Assembly: GCA_907164885.2 (NCBI GenBank)
Contig: OU015490.1
Location: 212,299,847-212,363,846, forward strand
Length of the DNA: 64,000 nucleotides
Origin: Dolomedes plantarius
Taxonomy: Eukaryota > Arthropoda > Arachnida > Araneae > Dolomedidae
Direction: 5' to 3'
Shown one piece after another: positions 39,160-50,919 of the stretch (positions are counted from its first letter, which is position 1; each line of letters opens with the position of its first letter). The position numbers were made by a program, and so were the translations under genes. A model generated the notes under the pieces. The model saw only the letters and a program-made list of their open reading frames with translations. It was not told the origin of the DNA and searched no databases.

Positions 39160-39500
39160 GCAGAACACACAAAATAACCCTTTGTTTGATAGCTTTGGCG
39201 GAGCCTGCTGGCTACCGCTGGGTCGCCAAATTCCAGATGTTTTCCTCTTCACGTCACGTGACGGGGCCAGCACAGGAGCGAAGCTTTGAATGACAAAAAC
39301 AGATCTCGTCTGGCCACCGGTTCAAGAAGATGTCTCCCCCCGCACAACTATCTCCGACTTACGGGACAAAAGGGGTCCGGCGAAGATCGGCGTTTCCATC
39401 CCGGCCTCCTGACTCTTCACGGCTGATATGCTGACCTCAACGACGTATTTTTATGTAAAAAAAAACGGCACTAAGCCACCGGCCCTAAGCCTCACCTATC
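39160..39500. other. GC-rich patch with CGTCACGTGACG palindrome
   Basis: About 300 bp clearly GC-richer than the surroundings. Contains the perfect 12-bp palindrome CGTCACGTGACG (about 39254), combining E-box and CRE halves. On the minus strand GGTGGCTTAGTGCCG at the right end resembles an A box, but I see no B box. It may be the head of the element ending at 38205. Confidence 0.4.
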
Positions 39501-39729
39501 TAGTTTAATTTAAAATAAACCATGAAGTACTTCTAAATGATTAGACTTGTGTCTGTCACCTTTTTTATCTTTTTTTCAGAATGACCAGCACTGGCCATGT
39601 TCTATAGCCATTAGATATTAAGATATGAGGTCCTTTCTTCCTATGACATTTTGGTACTCCAACTGAACAACTTCTATATAACAACTGAACCTTTTCAACA
39701 TAACAATGAGTCAGTTACGGAACTGTTTT

Positions 39730-42058
39730 ATCTATACTTATATATAAAGAGAGAGCGATTTTGTACGTGGAGGGTAATCTTCAGAACCACTGTACCTATT
39801 TGAAAAATTCTTTCACTGTTTGAAAGGTGCAGTATTCCAGATGGACATAGGCTATATATTATGTATATCTGATCAGTAGAAATAAAGTTAGGGGCTTAAT
39901 CCTAACAATCTCCATTGTTTCCGCTACTGTCTTCTACCGCTTTTTGTTCCGAAGATTTCAACGGTCCTTATCGTGGTGCTATCGCCGTGGGCTTCTGTTC
40001 TGACGTTAGCGGTTCGAACCTAGCCGTTCTCCGGCATGCCTTTTTCTTTTAAAAAATTTATTTTAATTATTAACTAACATAAAATTAATTTAAGGTATTA
40101 TTTAGGTTATTATTAAGGTAAAAAAAAGATTTACAATTTATTGACTATCAACTGGAAATTTATTGGTATAATATTTTGTTCAACCCGGACAAAGTCGGGA
40201 CGGGCCGCTAGTATATATATATAGATATAGATTAAACGTTTGTCACTTGGAGAAACGTTTAATTGACAAAACGTTTACAATATGGACGTTTACAATATAA
40301 ACGTTTACAATTGACAAACGTTTATAGATACACATTGGTATCTAAAAATTAGAGTAAGAGATGAAATAAAAATACAAAAATAAAAAAAGGATTTTAAGTA
40401 AAGAATGTTTTTTTAATTATTTTAAGCACAAAAAATAATATTCAAATTAATATTACGTTACTTAATAATTGTGTGCACGTCCGCCATCTTGGATTTTTTT
40501 GCGTCAACTTGGCGATTTTACCGTGTTTTGAGGAGTGGAAAAATTCTCGCCAATGTGTTTTAAGCGGTGTTTTCAAAACGCTGGACTTTGAATTTTTTTA
40601 GCTTTTTTAATAAAAACCACCTGTTTAAATTATGAAACTTAGAAAAGTTTTTGAAAAATCATTTAAACGTTGGACTTAGATTTATTTTTGGGTTTTTAAT
40701 AAAAACCACTTTTTTCTGAAAAAATCATTCTCAAATATTGGAAATTTTGGGTTTTTCTTTTAGCTTTTTTAATAAAAACGACCTTTTTAAATTGTGAAAC
40801 TTAGAAATATTTTTGAAAAATCATTTAATCTTTGGACTGAGATTTTTTTCGTCATTTTTAATTAAAAACTACCTTTTCAAATTATGATCCATATGAAAAA
40901 TTTGGTCAAGTGAATTTTACTTACAGATAAAATTTCAATGCCATCCATGTATTCAGTTTGCCCTAACTCTTTGACTAATAGAAATGAATCACCAAAATAT
41001 TATGCAAATATATTGTTAATTAGTAAAAAAATACAGCATTTTCGTACCACCTAAATAACTTGCAATTTAAAAATTATCTAAAATTCAGCTTTGAAAAATG
41101 TAAAATAATTATGAACCCATAAATTTATGGTGAGTAACCAGATCCTCTTTTTTTCTTTTTTTTGGTTAGGGCATTGTGGTAATGAAATTTTACTTCAGAT
41201 TTGACCTTAACCAAATATTTGGTGCATACAATAAAATCGGGACAAGGATTATTTGACCATTTATCCTGCTGTGTTGGAAATAAGAAAAAAAAAACCTTTT
41301 CCTAAACCAATAACTTAACCTTAACTAACTTTTTAACTTAGGTTGAGAGAGAGAAGTTGGGGAGAGAGAAGTTGAACTTCAGTTATTTAAATTTATTTGT
41401 AATCCACTACAACTTGGAATTATAAAATATTTTAAAATATATTGTATTTAAAATGTATACTGTATTTTACATTTTACGAAAAAATGATGGCAGATAATTT
41501 TTACTTCAAATAAATGAAATGGTGTATCATTATAGTATACTAATTGACAATCGATAAACAAAATTAAAAGCAACTTAAATTTAATAAGTTAACGAAAAAC
41601 TGATAATGGATTCAAAAATTTTCAACAAAAAGACTCTTAGTTTTAAAAATAATTTACTCTTTTGAGTATAGTCAATTTGACTCAGATTTCCAGGTCAAGG
41701 CCAAGATCTGACCTAAAATTATTATACTGTAATTAAAAGATCACATCAGAAATAACTGTTTAATCTTAAAATTAGAGAATTTGACATTGGGTTATTTTTA
41801 CCAGAACGCAATAATTATCGCCATGCGAAATGCGCCAAACCCTGGCGGAAAAATCCAAGATGGCGGCCGTGCACACAAATCTAGAGTATCCCCCCTAACT
41901 TTATTTCTACTGATCAGATATACATAATATATAGCCTATGTCCATCTGGAATAATGTACCTTTCAAACAGTGAAAGAATTTTTCAAATAGGTGCAGTGGT
42001 TCCGGAGATTACCCTCCACGTACAAAATCTGCTCTCTCTTTATATATTAGTATAGATA
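39730..42058. mobile_element. Large inverted-repeat element F, left arm interrupted
   Basis: Outer arms 39730-39897 and 41890-42058 are inverted copies (left has AGAGAGCGATTTTGTACGTGG, right its complement). Directly inside the right arm lies AATCCAAGATGGCGGCCGTG; its inverted partner is found not next to the left arm but at about 40472-40500 (CACGTCCGCCATCTTGGATT). So the arms are really about 215 bp and the left one carries an insertion (about 39898-40470) with a SINE. The interior (40500-41840) is AT-rich, with repeated TTTTTAATAAAAACCAC blocks, and non-coding. Confidence 0.75.
39905..40212 (+). mobile_element. tRNA-derived SINE with CTAG(TA)n tail
   Basis: Head with CGTGGTGCTATCGCCGTGGG (A-box-like) and GGTTCGAACC at 40011-40020 (B box). 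The tail ends GGACAAAGTCGGGACGGGCC then GCTAGT and a TA run, i.e. the plus-orientation form of the CTAG end. About 300 bp, inserted in the left arm of element F. Confidence 0.65.
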
Positions 42059-42593
42059 TGTTTGTGTGTATTTGCGTATGTGTTTCCTTTTATATATATT
42101 AAAATATATTTCGTCATTAAGTGAAGATATGTTTTTCCGTGGATTAATTTTTTTTTACGTTCTGTACAGTAAATATTATTGGAATATGAGTTTTTACTTT
42201 ACTTAAAGCTCAAATTTGAAATTAGTTACCGTATTTTAATTTAATTTGTAATTGCGGGTGTTCCTTATTACATGCATCCAAATGCATTATTATTAATGTA
42301 TATTTAGACATTAAACTAAGATATATTTTTTAATGGAATTTTGATTTATGAAATGTTAAAATTTAAAGAGAAATTATCTCATTTTTTTCGTGCACTGAAA
42401 ACTTTATTGAACACTTGAGACCCAGTTTTATGCAGTTTATATTTCCTTCAAAAAATGCCATATTTTACACAACGTAGAAGTGAGAAAATAATTTTCGTGG
42501 ATCTACATTGAGACAAAATTAGCCACAAAAATAAAAATATCAAATGAAAGATAAACTTTTCTTTTAATCAGTGCACTTTCAGTGACTGCTTTT
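42059..42593. other. AT-rich sequence, nothing recognised
   Basis: No signal recognised. Confidence 0.6.
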
Positions 42594-42660
42594 CTTATGC
42601 TAATATTATATCTATCTATATATCTCTCTACCTGTCTATCTCTCTCTCTCTCTCTCTCTG

Positions 42661-42735
<75 letters not shown>
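42594..42735. repeat. Microsatellite (CTAT)n(TC)n(TA)n near a transposon end
   Basis: TA run of about 70 bp, 20 bases before the Tc1 end at 42756. TATAATATTAGCATA lies between them and TGCTAATATTATAT lies just left of the tract, an inverted pair around the microsatellite. Confidence 0.95.
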
Positions 42736-42738
<3 letters not shown>

Positions 42739-42755
42739 TATAATATTAGCATATA

Positions 42756-43826
42756 CACTGCTGGCCACTGTAAATGCAACTGTAACCCTGAAGGAAACAT
42801 GCAAATAACATGAAATTTACAACATGCATTAGAAGGAGGTGAGATATGCAAATGATTAGAATTTCAGCGCAGACGCACATCACGCGCGCCTGTGGCGCCA
42901 CTTCAAAGCGCTATTTAAGGCTTAGAGATTTCGACGATTTCAAGTTCGGCAATTGTGTTTTTCTTGTGTTTTTTTCAAAAAAACGATCAATTATGCCTCG
43001 CCGAAAACAGCGATCATCTTTTGATCCAGTATCCGAGTTCGACAGAGGAAGGATAGTGGCCTACCGAGATTGTGGATTATCTTTCAGGGAAATCGGTAGT
43101 CGTGTTGGACGAAACCAAACAACTGTAATGCGGATATGTGATCGTTGGATGCAGGAGGGTACGACGGACCGGCGTGTTCGATCGCATCCACCTCAGCGCA
43201 CCACTTCACGTGATGACAGGCAAATTGTGCGCATGGCAGTGACGGATCAGTCACATCACGAACCATAGCACAGCACATGCAGTCTGTAACGCATCATCCA
43301 GTGTCTGCGCGTACCATTCGACGCCGTTTACAGCAGAGTGGTCTGTCCGCAAGACGTCCATTGCTTTGTCTACCCTTGACGCAGAACCACAGACGTCTCC
43401 GCCGCCAATGGTGCGATGACAGAAGGATGTGGACGGCAGAATGGAATGAAATTGTCTTTACTGACGAGTCACGCTTCTGTCTACAACACCACGATGGTCG
43501 CATTCGAATCTGGAGACACCATGAAGAGAGGATGCTGAACCGCTGCGTTATGCACCGCCACACTGGTCCTGCACCGGGTATTATGGTATGGGGCGGTATT
43601 GGATATCACTCTCGCACACCTCTAGTACGCATTGCCGGTACTTTAAACAGCCAGCGCTACATCTCCGAGGTGTTGGAGCCAATTGTCCTTCCTTACCTTC
43701 AGGGCTTGCCCACAGCCATTATTCAACAGGATAATGCGCGACCACACGTGGCACGCATTGTCCAACGGTTCTTCGTCAATCGCCAGATTGAATTGTTTCC
43801 CTGGCCGCCTCGCTCTCTGGATCTTT
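42756..43826 (+). pseudogene. Tc1-like transposase (family A), copy 2, 3' truncated
   Basis: Left terminal repeat CACTGCTGGCCACTG after TA. ATG at 42993 opens MPRRKQRSSFDPVSEFDRG. The first helix-turn-helix is intact. A small deletion near 43250 (GATCAGTCACATCACG against GATCGCTCAGTCACACCACG in copy 1) shifts the frame; the second block runs from 43277 with RTIRRRLQQSGLSARRP, EIVFTDESRF (first Asp), IMVWGGIGYHSRTPL and IIQQDNARPHVARIV (second Asp). The match ends after FPWPPRS at about 43826, before the catalytic Glu, where it joins the mariner relic on the opposite strand. Confidence 0.9.
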
Positions 43827-43827
43827 T

Positions 43828-44816
43828 GCCGCTTCCATTTCTTTCCATCTGCTTCCATTTCTTTTGGGAAATTTACAGTGGATTTTGATGTGTGACTGCT
43901 AGCTTTGTCCCGATGGAGTCTCACAGATTGATGGCACTGTGGGTAAAGCGATGGTATTTCATTCAGAAAAATTGGCGATAAAATATATTCCTGATAGTAT
44001 TTGGAGTTAATCTTGACATTTTTTTCCACTCTCTTTATTTTTAACTTGCCATTATAAGAAAAACCAGCAACAATCATAAATCCCTTAGAAAAACTTTCTT
44101 TCGATTCTTTGAACCATGTACTTAAATTTTTTTCTCCCCTATTATGATAATATATGGCTCTTTTTTTGTTGCAATCATTTAAATACACCCATGATTTATC
44201 TATTGTGACAATCGTTTTCCATTTTTCTTTGGATAAGTACTTCTCATATAGAATTCTGCAGCGTGTCCTGCGTTCAGCGATATGATTTGGAAGAAGACGC
44301 TGCACATTGCGTTTTTTCGCTTTCTTAAGATTTAAATCAACGTTTATCATTTTGTTTACAGTGGACACCGAGCATTTTAATGATTTTGCAACTGTCCTTT
44401 GAATAGGGGGGATTTTCTTTTAACATTAAACAACGTACCTTTGCAATAGTCGAAGATGTCCGTTGTTTCCTTGGATACTTGTTTGGAATTTTTGTCCCAC
44501 TTGAGGCTCCAATTTGACGTTTTTTTTCCTTTCTTGTTGACGATATTACCGATCGACGCTTTAGATATCACAGAACCATGACTCTCACATCGTTTTTGGA
44601 TAACGGAGTATGCATATTTCTCTTCGGAAAGAGCATATATGTAGCCTTCGAACCACTGCTTTGTTAAAAACGCCACTTTGAATAAAAACAAAACTTTCAA
44701 GCCGCAGACGATAATTTTGACTTTTAGAAACATAGTACGATTGCAATTATTTCTTTTGAAGCAAACGATTTTTTATTACCGCTTACCAAAATCGTCTAAA
44801 AAATGTGCGAACAGCC

Positions 44817-44821
<5 letters not shown>
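43828..44821 (-). pseudogene. Mariner-like transposase, 3' truncated, minus strand
   Basis: The right end has CAGAGGCTGTTCGCAC on the minus strand next to a TA tract. Two blocks follow: 44733-44377 with ALSEEKYAYSVIQKRCESHG, and 44368 leftwards with SVSTVNKMI, LLPNHIAERRTRCRILYEKY, IVTIDKSWVYLNDCNKKRA (first catalytic Asp), GFMIVAGFSYNGKLKI and VRLHRDKASSHTSKSTV (second Asp). The frames are offset by a frameshift near 44370. The match ends in KEMEADGKKWKR at about 43840, before the third catalytic residue. The same family, on the plus strand, is at 46407-47649. Confidence 0.85.
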
Positions 44822-44879
<58 letters not shown>

Positions 44880-44895
44880 GTGTGTGTGTGTGTAT
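44819..44895. repeat. Microsatellite (TA)n(TG)n at a transposon end
   Basis: Starts at the TA flanking the mariner end. Confidence 0.95.
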
Positions 44896-44939
44896 GTAAT
44901 ACCCCCATTACATCACGCCCTTAACTTATAACCTGAAAG

Positions 44940-45080
44940 GGAAAACTTGCTCATATTTACATGGCTGGAGCTAGACTCCTGGAGTCCAGGCTAGACGAAA
45001 CTCTCTCTAGGCTGGCTCTCCAAGCTGGCACTCCAGGCTAGACGGAACTAGCTCTTGGCTGGAGCTAGACGGAATAAAAA
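44940..45080. repeat. GC-rich short repeat cluster (GGCTGGAGCTAGAC)
   Basis: Variants of GGCTGGAGCTAGAC and CTCCAGGCTAGACG recur five to six times in 140 bp. May belong to an LTR starting at about 44895 (TGTAATACCCCC), as an AATAAA follows at about 45074, but I cannot define it. Confidence 0.5.
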
Positions 45081-45089
45081 TTAGATTTA

Positions 45090-46350
45090 AATTCAGTCTG
45101 GTCAAACTTCTTCGTACATCGTTTATTACAGCGAAAATACATGCGTTCTTTCCAGAAGAACGGCTCGGAATATTATCAAATTTCAACATTAAACACGAGA
45201 CGATGAAAAAACATGCAGTTATTACTTTGTTCCACGATGTGGGGTCATTATTTATAGGGTTACCAGATTTAGGGGCTCTCGAATTAATCCACTCCTGAAT
45301 TCGGTAATATGCACGCGTAGAAATGCAAAGGCTTGCGATTCATGGAAAGTTCTATAGCAAAAGTTTATAAAGCGATAAATTGCGTAATATTACTGGGGAT
45401 TGGATTTAGGAAAGGGGGTTTAAATCCTAAAATGGAAGGCACAATTTTTAAGACATTACACACACACTCACACACTCACAGAAAAAAATATCTAATGACT
45501 AACTGAATATCCGTGCAACGCTACAGAGTACATTCAAATTAAATACAACTGCCAATGTATGCACAATTAATGCCAATATATATATATACGAAATAATATT
45601 TTAATATCACAACGTTACTATGTAACACTATAAATTACAAATCCATATAAAATTCGTATTTTGCAGAACCCAGGCGAGGAAAAATATTTTTTGAACCTAG
45701 ATTGAGACAAAATTAGCCGCAGAAATAAAAAAATACCTCAACTGAAAGAAAAACAGTTTTTCGGAGAGAACTTTTCTTTTGCTCACTGCACTTAGGACTG
45801 CTTTTCTTATGCTAATCTTTAATCACAGAGTTAGATGAACGACCTCACATGCAAGATTGGTTTTGGAGATTTGCCAAGAAGTACTTTGATTTGTAACTGA
45901 GTGAAGAAAAAAACTGATATTTTGCAGGATTCACGGTTCTCAATTATTTACAGCAGAGTTTTCCTTCCTACTTCCAATTTACGATTTCGGCAGGGTCCTT
46001 GAGCTAGGAAAACAATTTTAACAGTCCTTAAACACTTAAATTTGAATTATCAGTTTTCACTTGACAGAAAATTACAGTATTTCTTTTCTCATTGATGATA
46101 AGAAACTGTCGTCAGGAGTGTGAAATTGTTTTCTTTTAAAATTTATGTTGTTTTGCTGGAGATAAGATAAAAAAAAATTGCGACATCAGTATAATTAGAT
46201 TTCGCAATGGATAAAAACAAGTGGAAATAAATATTTTTATTCCCTTTTCCTCTTTTCCTCTCTATAGTTTATGACACTAATACTTATCTTTTATATATTT
46301 AATCCATATCCATACAACTGTTTTATTGTTCAAAGTAAAGATATAGTATG

Positions 46351-46353
<3 letters not shown>
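45090..46353. other. AT-rich sequence with a degenerate CTAG-end fragment
   Basis: At 45498 ACTAACTGAATATCCGTGCA followed by ACGCTACAGAGTACATTC matches the repeat end at 38205 over about 70 bases. Also 45700-45800 shares TTGAGACAAAATTAGCC and TTTTCTTTT..TCA.TGCACTT with 42505-42600, a diverged repeat. Otherwise nothing recognised. Confidence 0.5.

Positions 46354-46406
<53 letters not shown>
46354..46406. repeat. Microsatellite (TA)n at a transposon end
   Basis: Directly before the CAGAAGGTCG terminal repeat. Confidence 0.95.
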
Positions 46407-46412
<6 letters not shown>

Positions 46413-47649
46413 GGTCGTTTGCACTTTATGGAAACGATTTTGTAATTTATTTTTGGCTTTTACATTTTGAGATAAAATTTGACAACTTCAGAATAATTGT
46501 CTACTACTGTTTTGTTTTGTTTGGAAGGTAAAATAAAAGATCTAATTTCAAAATGGCTCCTAAAATACGACTCGTAGGTTACGTAACTCCGCTTTCCCAG
46601 GAGAAATATTTGTATCAACAAATTATAAAGCGGTGTAAAAATTGCGGCTATGTCATTACAAAACAAGGTATTTATAATATATTAAATTTGAAAGGAAAAG
46701 ACTTCTAACTGAAAGTAAAAATGAAAACATGACCGCAAAACCTCATCCTAAGACTGTTCGAACGCAGGTAAATATCAATAAAGTGAATCGGAACTAGTAA
46801 TGTCTTCTGGCACTGTAAGTAAAATCATTAAGTTAAGAAAGATGTTTAAACCTAAAATTCATCTGCTTTTGCCAAAGCATATTGCTGAAAGAAAAACAAA
46901 CTGTAGAAAATTATATGAAAAACACCTAGCTGCTGAAAATTTGTGGTGACACTCGATGAGGCATGGATGTATTTAAGTGACTATAATAAGAAAAGAAAAC
47001 TTTTGTTCAACTCAGGGGAATGACCATAAGAAATGGCTTTGTTAGTGCACAGAAAAGTTGTCAAAGGGATTCATGATAGTTACAGGATTTTGTTACAACG
47101 GCAAATTAAAAATAAAAAAGTCTTGTGTAAAGCCAAAATGAATTAATTCTACTATCAGCAGAATATTTTAGAACAAATTTTTGAAGAACAAATTCCAGCC
47201 TTATAAGAAAAGGACATTGATAAATTTGAGCTTCATATAGGCAAAGTCTCTATCAACGTCTAAATCAACAGCCGCTTATTTAGCATAGAAAGAATCAGAA
47301 ACAGGATTAAAGTGTATCCTATTTAATTAAATATCTGTAAAATTACCTGGCTCTTCTCCAATGGACTTTTGCGCTTTCGGTTTATAAAAACGAGCCTTAG
47401 GAAAACGGCATCCAAGAACACTGAACGGACTTTTGAAAACAGTCCAAATGGAATAGGGTAAAATTAACATGACAGTACTAAGAAAACGTTTACTTTCATG
47501 AGAAATTCGAGCTAGGGCTATTGTCAAAAACCATGTCTAACAGATAGAAGGAAATCGCCCCCCAAAATACGGCATTTATACATAAAAATTATTTTATTTA
47601 ATTATTTTATATACAAAATCGTTTCCAAAATGTGCGAACGACCTTCTGT
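46407..47649 (+). pseudogene. Mariner-like element, both ends present, transposase destroyed
   Basis: Inverted ends: ACAGAAGGTCGTTTGCAC on the left and ACCTTCTGT preceded by GTGCGAACG on the right, flanked by TA tracts. Length about 1.24 kb. ATG at 46553 (MAPKIRLVGYVTPLSQEKYL) opens the N-terminal domain. Then relics in several frames: KPKIHLLLPKHIAERKTNCR, TLDEAWMYLSDYNKKRK (first catalytic Asp), FELHIGKVS at the second Asp position, where Asp reads Gly, and SPMDFCAFGL (third, Asp-type). Many stops and frameshifts. Same family as 43828-44821. Confidence 0.85.
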
Positions 47650-47659
47650 ATATATATAT

Positions 47660-48945
47660 ATCGGTTAATTTCAGTCGGTTTAATTTCAAATTGTAACAGT
47701 AAAAATGAGTAACCACCAACGTTAAGATGATGGAATGAGGTGGCGGATTGTGGTGAGGCCAGAAGCAGGCCAATCTCAAGTCCAAATTTGTAGAGAGTTT
47801 AATTTAACACTCAGCGTCGTGTGTAACTTATGGAAACAGTTCTAGCATACCGGATCCATCGAGAGGTCGTCCAAGAGCCCCGACGGCCAGAAAAGATCGC
47901 CATTTGTTGATTATAGCGAGGCGTAACAGGAGTGTTACAGCTTCTCAGCTTTCTCGTCACTTGTATGCGGCCACAGGAACCCGTGTATCAAGGGTGAGTG
48001 TTTCCAAAAGACTTCATGAGAGAGCGTTGTTTGCAAGAAGACCTGCTGTTTGCATCCGCTCACTTCTACGAACAGGAGAATACGTTTATCATGGTGCATA
48101 GAGCATAGAGATTGGAGTATGGATCAATGGGCGACTATTCTCTTCACTGATGAGTCCCCGTTCAGCCTAAACACCGATTCTTGCCATACGTTCATATGGA
48201 GAACCAGGGACCCGCTTCCTACCCTCCAATGTCCGCGAAATCGACCATTATTGCGGATGAGGTTTAATGGTGTGTGCAGGCATCATGTTGGATGGCCGCA
48301 CACCTCTCCATGTCTTTGAAAGAGGCACTGTGACTGGTGAGAGGTATAGGGATGAGGTCTTGGAGCCCTATGTTCGCCTTTTCAGGGGTGGAGTTGGTCC
48401 TGAATTCATTTTAATGGACGATAACGCGAGGCCACATAGAGCTCTTCTGGTCGACGAATTTCTAGAGAGTGAGGATATTCGCCGGATGGATTGGTCCAGC
48501 CAGATCTCCAGACCTTAACCCTATAGAGCGTGTTTGGGACGCTCTGGGGAGGGCAATTGCAATTCACAACCCTCCTCCGATAACCATCCATGGAATGAAA
48601 ACAGCGTTGCTGAACGTGTGGGACCAATTGCCACAGGAAATGATAAACTGCCTTATTTCAAGTATGAAATCCCGCTGCGAAACCTGTATATCTGTAAGAG
48701 GGGACCATAACCCCTATTAACCCATCTATTAACCCATTTTTGTGTTTATTCTGCAACCGCTTTTTCATACCTTCCGACTCCAACGAGTGTTACGCACGAT
48801 CATGCGTGTGTATTGCAATTATTGAAGGGTTATTTGTTTTGTATTGTATCAATGTATGTACATATCAAATTTCATTAAAATCGGTACAGTAGTTCTAGAG
48901 ATAATCGACCAAGTCTGCAAATTCTCTTAATTTCTTACACCAGTG
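47660..48945 (+). pseudogene. Tc1-like transposase (family G), 5' end lost
   Basis: ATG at 47705 is followed by a TAA seven codons on and then DDGMRWRIVVRPEAGQSQVQ. Blocks continue with SQLSRHLYAATGTRVSRVSV, HRDWSMDQWATILFTDES (first Asp), GIMLDGRTPLHVFERGTVTG, EFILMDDNARPHRALLVDEF (second Asp), [18 protein letters not shown] (Glu) and SSMKSRCETCISVRGDHNPY before the stop near 48720. At least four frame changes. The right terminal repeat (TTTCTTACACCAGTG, ending 48945) is present; the left one is missing, replaced by the mariner element ending at 47649. D-to-E spacing 34. Confidence 0.88.
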
Positions 48946-48947
<2 letters not shown>

Positions 48948-49030
<83 letters not shown>

Positions 49031-49057
49031 ATGTGTGTGTGTGTGTGTGTGTGTGTA
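48948..49057. repeat. Microsatellite (CA)n(TA)n(TG)n
   Basis: A CA run, TA core and TG run, nearly self-complementary overall; starts at the Tc1 right end. Confidence 0.95.
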
Positions 49058-49439
49058 CAAAATGTATAACTGTATTGATAAAAAATACGTGCGTTATAAC
49101 CGTATGTATGTTGTAGCCTAGTATTTGTGTATTAGTCGAGTTACCGCTAAAAATAAATTTATAGTAAGTGAATCCTCCCAAAAAACATAGGTGAATTACC
49201 ACCAAAAATACAAATATATCAGGTAAAGAAACAAAAAACGTAACTCCGTTGGGCTCGTCAGCTGTAGGTAAAGTGAAGACAAAACTAAAATAACACAAGT
49301 GTTTTCGCCATGGTGCCATATTTGAAAATCGTAAAAATCCTATTATATATATTTTTAAGAAATTTACGGGTCTATGGCAATCTTGCCAAATATGAGAGTT
49401 TTCACCAAATGGGCGATGGATTTGGTAACTTATTTTGGT
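49058..49439. other. Unassigned AT-rich sequence
   Basis: No recognised gene. GTAACTCCGTTGGGCTCGTC near 49239 is GC-richer and may belong to the LTR-like sequence that follows. Confidence 0.5.
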
Positions 49440-49820
49440 CGCCAAATTTCGCGATATTTCACGAAATGGTCGCCAACCTTCTAGACCTATCTAAAAGCTT
49501 CTAGACATATCTAGCTGGCCGAGCGACAGGGGGAGCTTTGGAAGTCTATAAATATACCTGACATTGGAATTGGAACTCAGTGTGTTCTTTTCCGCTGAGA
49601 ATTGAATATATTGAAAGTGCGTTAGGCGTGTATTGTACTGAAGACTCTCTTATCCTAACTTCCATTTTTAGAGTTTTCTGCTGTATAGAAGACACATGTT
49701 ACGTGTTTTCTGTTTGAATTTGTGTTTGACCGTGAATAATTTATAGAACAATAAATTTAATTTTGTGTGCACTTTCTGAACAGGTTTTATTCAATCCTAT
49801 CGAACCCAGGGAAACGGAAC

Positions 49821-49824
<4 letters not shown>
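49440..49824 (+). repeat. Probable solo LTR
   Basis: Contains GTCTATAAATATACC (TATA box, about 49543), AATAAA at about 49751, GTGTGCACTTTCTGAACAGG downstream, and ends GGGAAACGGAACA in front of a TA tract. The order promoter, polyadenylation signal, CA terminus fits a Gypsy-type LTR. The left border was not found and no duplication is visible because the right flank is simple repeat. Confidence 0.5.
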
Positions 49825-50050
<226 letters not shown>

Positions 50051-50644
50051 AATAAGTTCTCGCTTGTGTGTGCATCAGTTTATAAAATGCTTTTATATAC
50101 AAATAAAGTATTATGCTTAGATCATGTGGGTCGTTCGTCTAACTCTGTGGTTAAAGATTATCATAAGAAAATCTGCCCTAAGTGCACCGAGTAAAAGAAA
50201 AGTTCTCTCCAAAAAACTGATTTTCTTTCAGATGAGTTATTTTTATATCTGCAGAATAATTTTGCATTTACCTAAGTTCACGAAAGTGTTTCCTCGCTTG
50301 GTTCCGCGCAAAATATTAAATTTACTGAATGAACAATAAACTTCAATAATCTGGGTTTAGATTTGATAGTGTTACATAGTACTATGAAAGCTCACTGAGG
50401 GATATTTTCTCCTTCAGTGAGCTGTGGTAGTACTGTCCAATGATTTCTAGTTCTTGAGGCAGTCTATAGTGCGTTGGTTTGTTTATTTACTTTTGTAAGT
50501 GTATAGAGTCAGAGTTCGATGTTTTCATAACACATTGTAACATTTTTGTTTTTCTTTTTTCCAATGCGGCACGCACTTGTTTTTTACGGTAGGTACTTTT
50601 TTGATATTGGTGTATGAAGACTCACGAAGTTTTGCCTGTCTACT
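50051..50644. other. AT-rich sequence, nothing recognised
   Basis: Contains a short inverted repeat CTCACTGAGGGATATT / CTTCAGTGAGCTG near 50390-50425. No gene. Confidence 0.55.
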
Positions 50645-50815
50645 TTATTATGAGAGAACCATATAGGTGAGCGGGCATTGCTTCATTTACGGAAGGGGGG
50701 AGGGTGCCACACAGAAACGACAAAGTCTTACTCAGGATTTGAACCCAAGCCCACTGCGTGGCAGCTTCCACTCAAGAGAACGCTAAACACTCTACTCTGT
50801 CAGTGAAACATAACA
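50645..50815 (-). mobile_element. tRNA-derived SINE
   Basis: On the minus strand TGACAGAGTAGAGTGTTTAG (A-box-like, about 50788-50803) precedes GGTTCAAATCC (50735-50745), a canonical B box. The remainder extends to about 50645. It looks like a tRNA pseudogene head, but the cloverleaf stems do not form, so a functional tRNA is not called. Confidence 0.6.
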
Positions 50816-50919
50816 TTGTTTTGGTTATAATATATTGTATTGTGTTGGATATAATATAGTTTTTGATGAAATAAAATTTTAAGCGATATTCAAATTTGAA
50901 CATTTTGGAAAAAAAAATA

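Noticed and set aside
39971..40030. tRNA gene
   Set aside because: A and B boxes are present, but acceptor and anticodon stems do not form and a SINE tail follows, so it is called a SINE head. The same holds for 22770-22825 and 50735-50803.
43294..43563. Minus-strand frames opposite the Tc1 transposase (also at 27123, 27398, 27831 and 48406)
   Set aside because: Antisense shadows of recognised transposase coding sequence.
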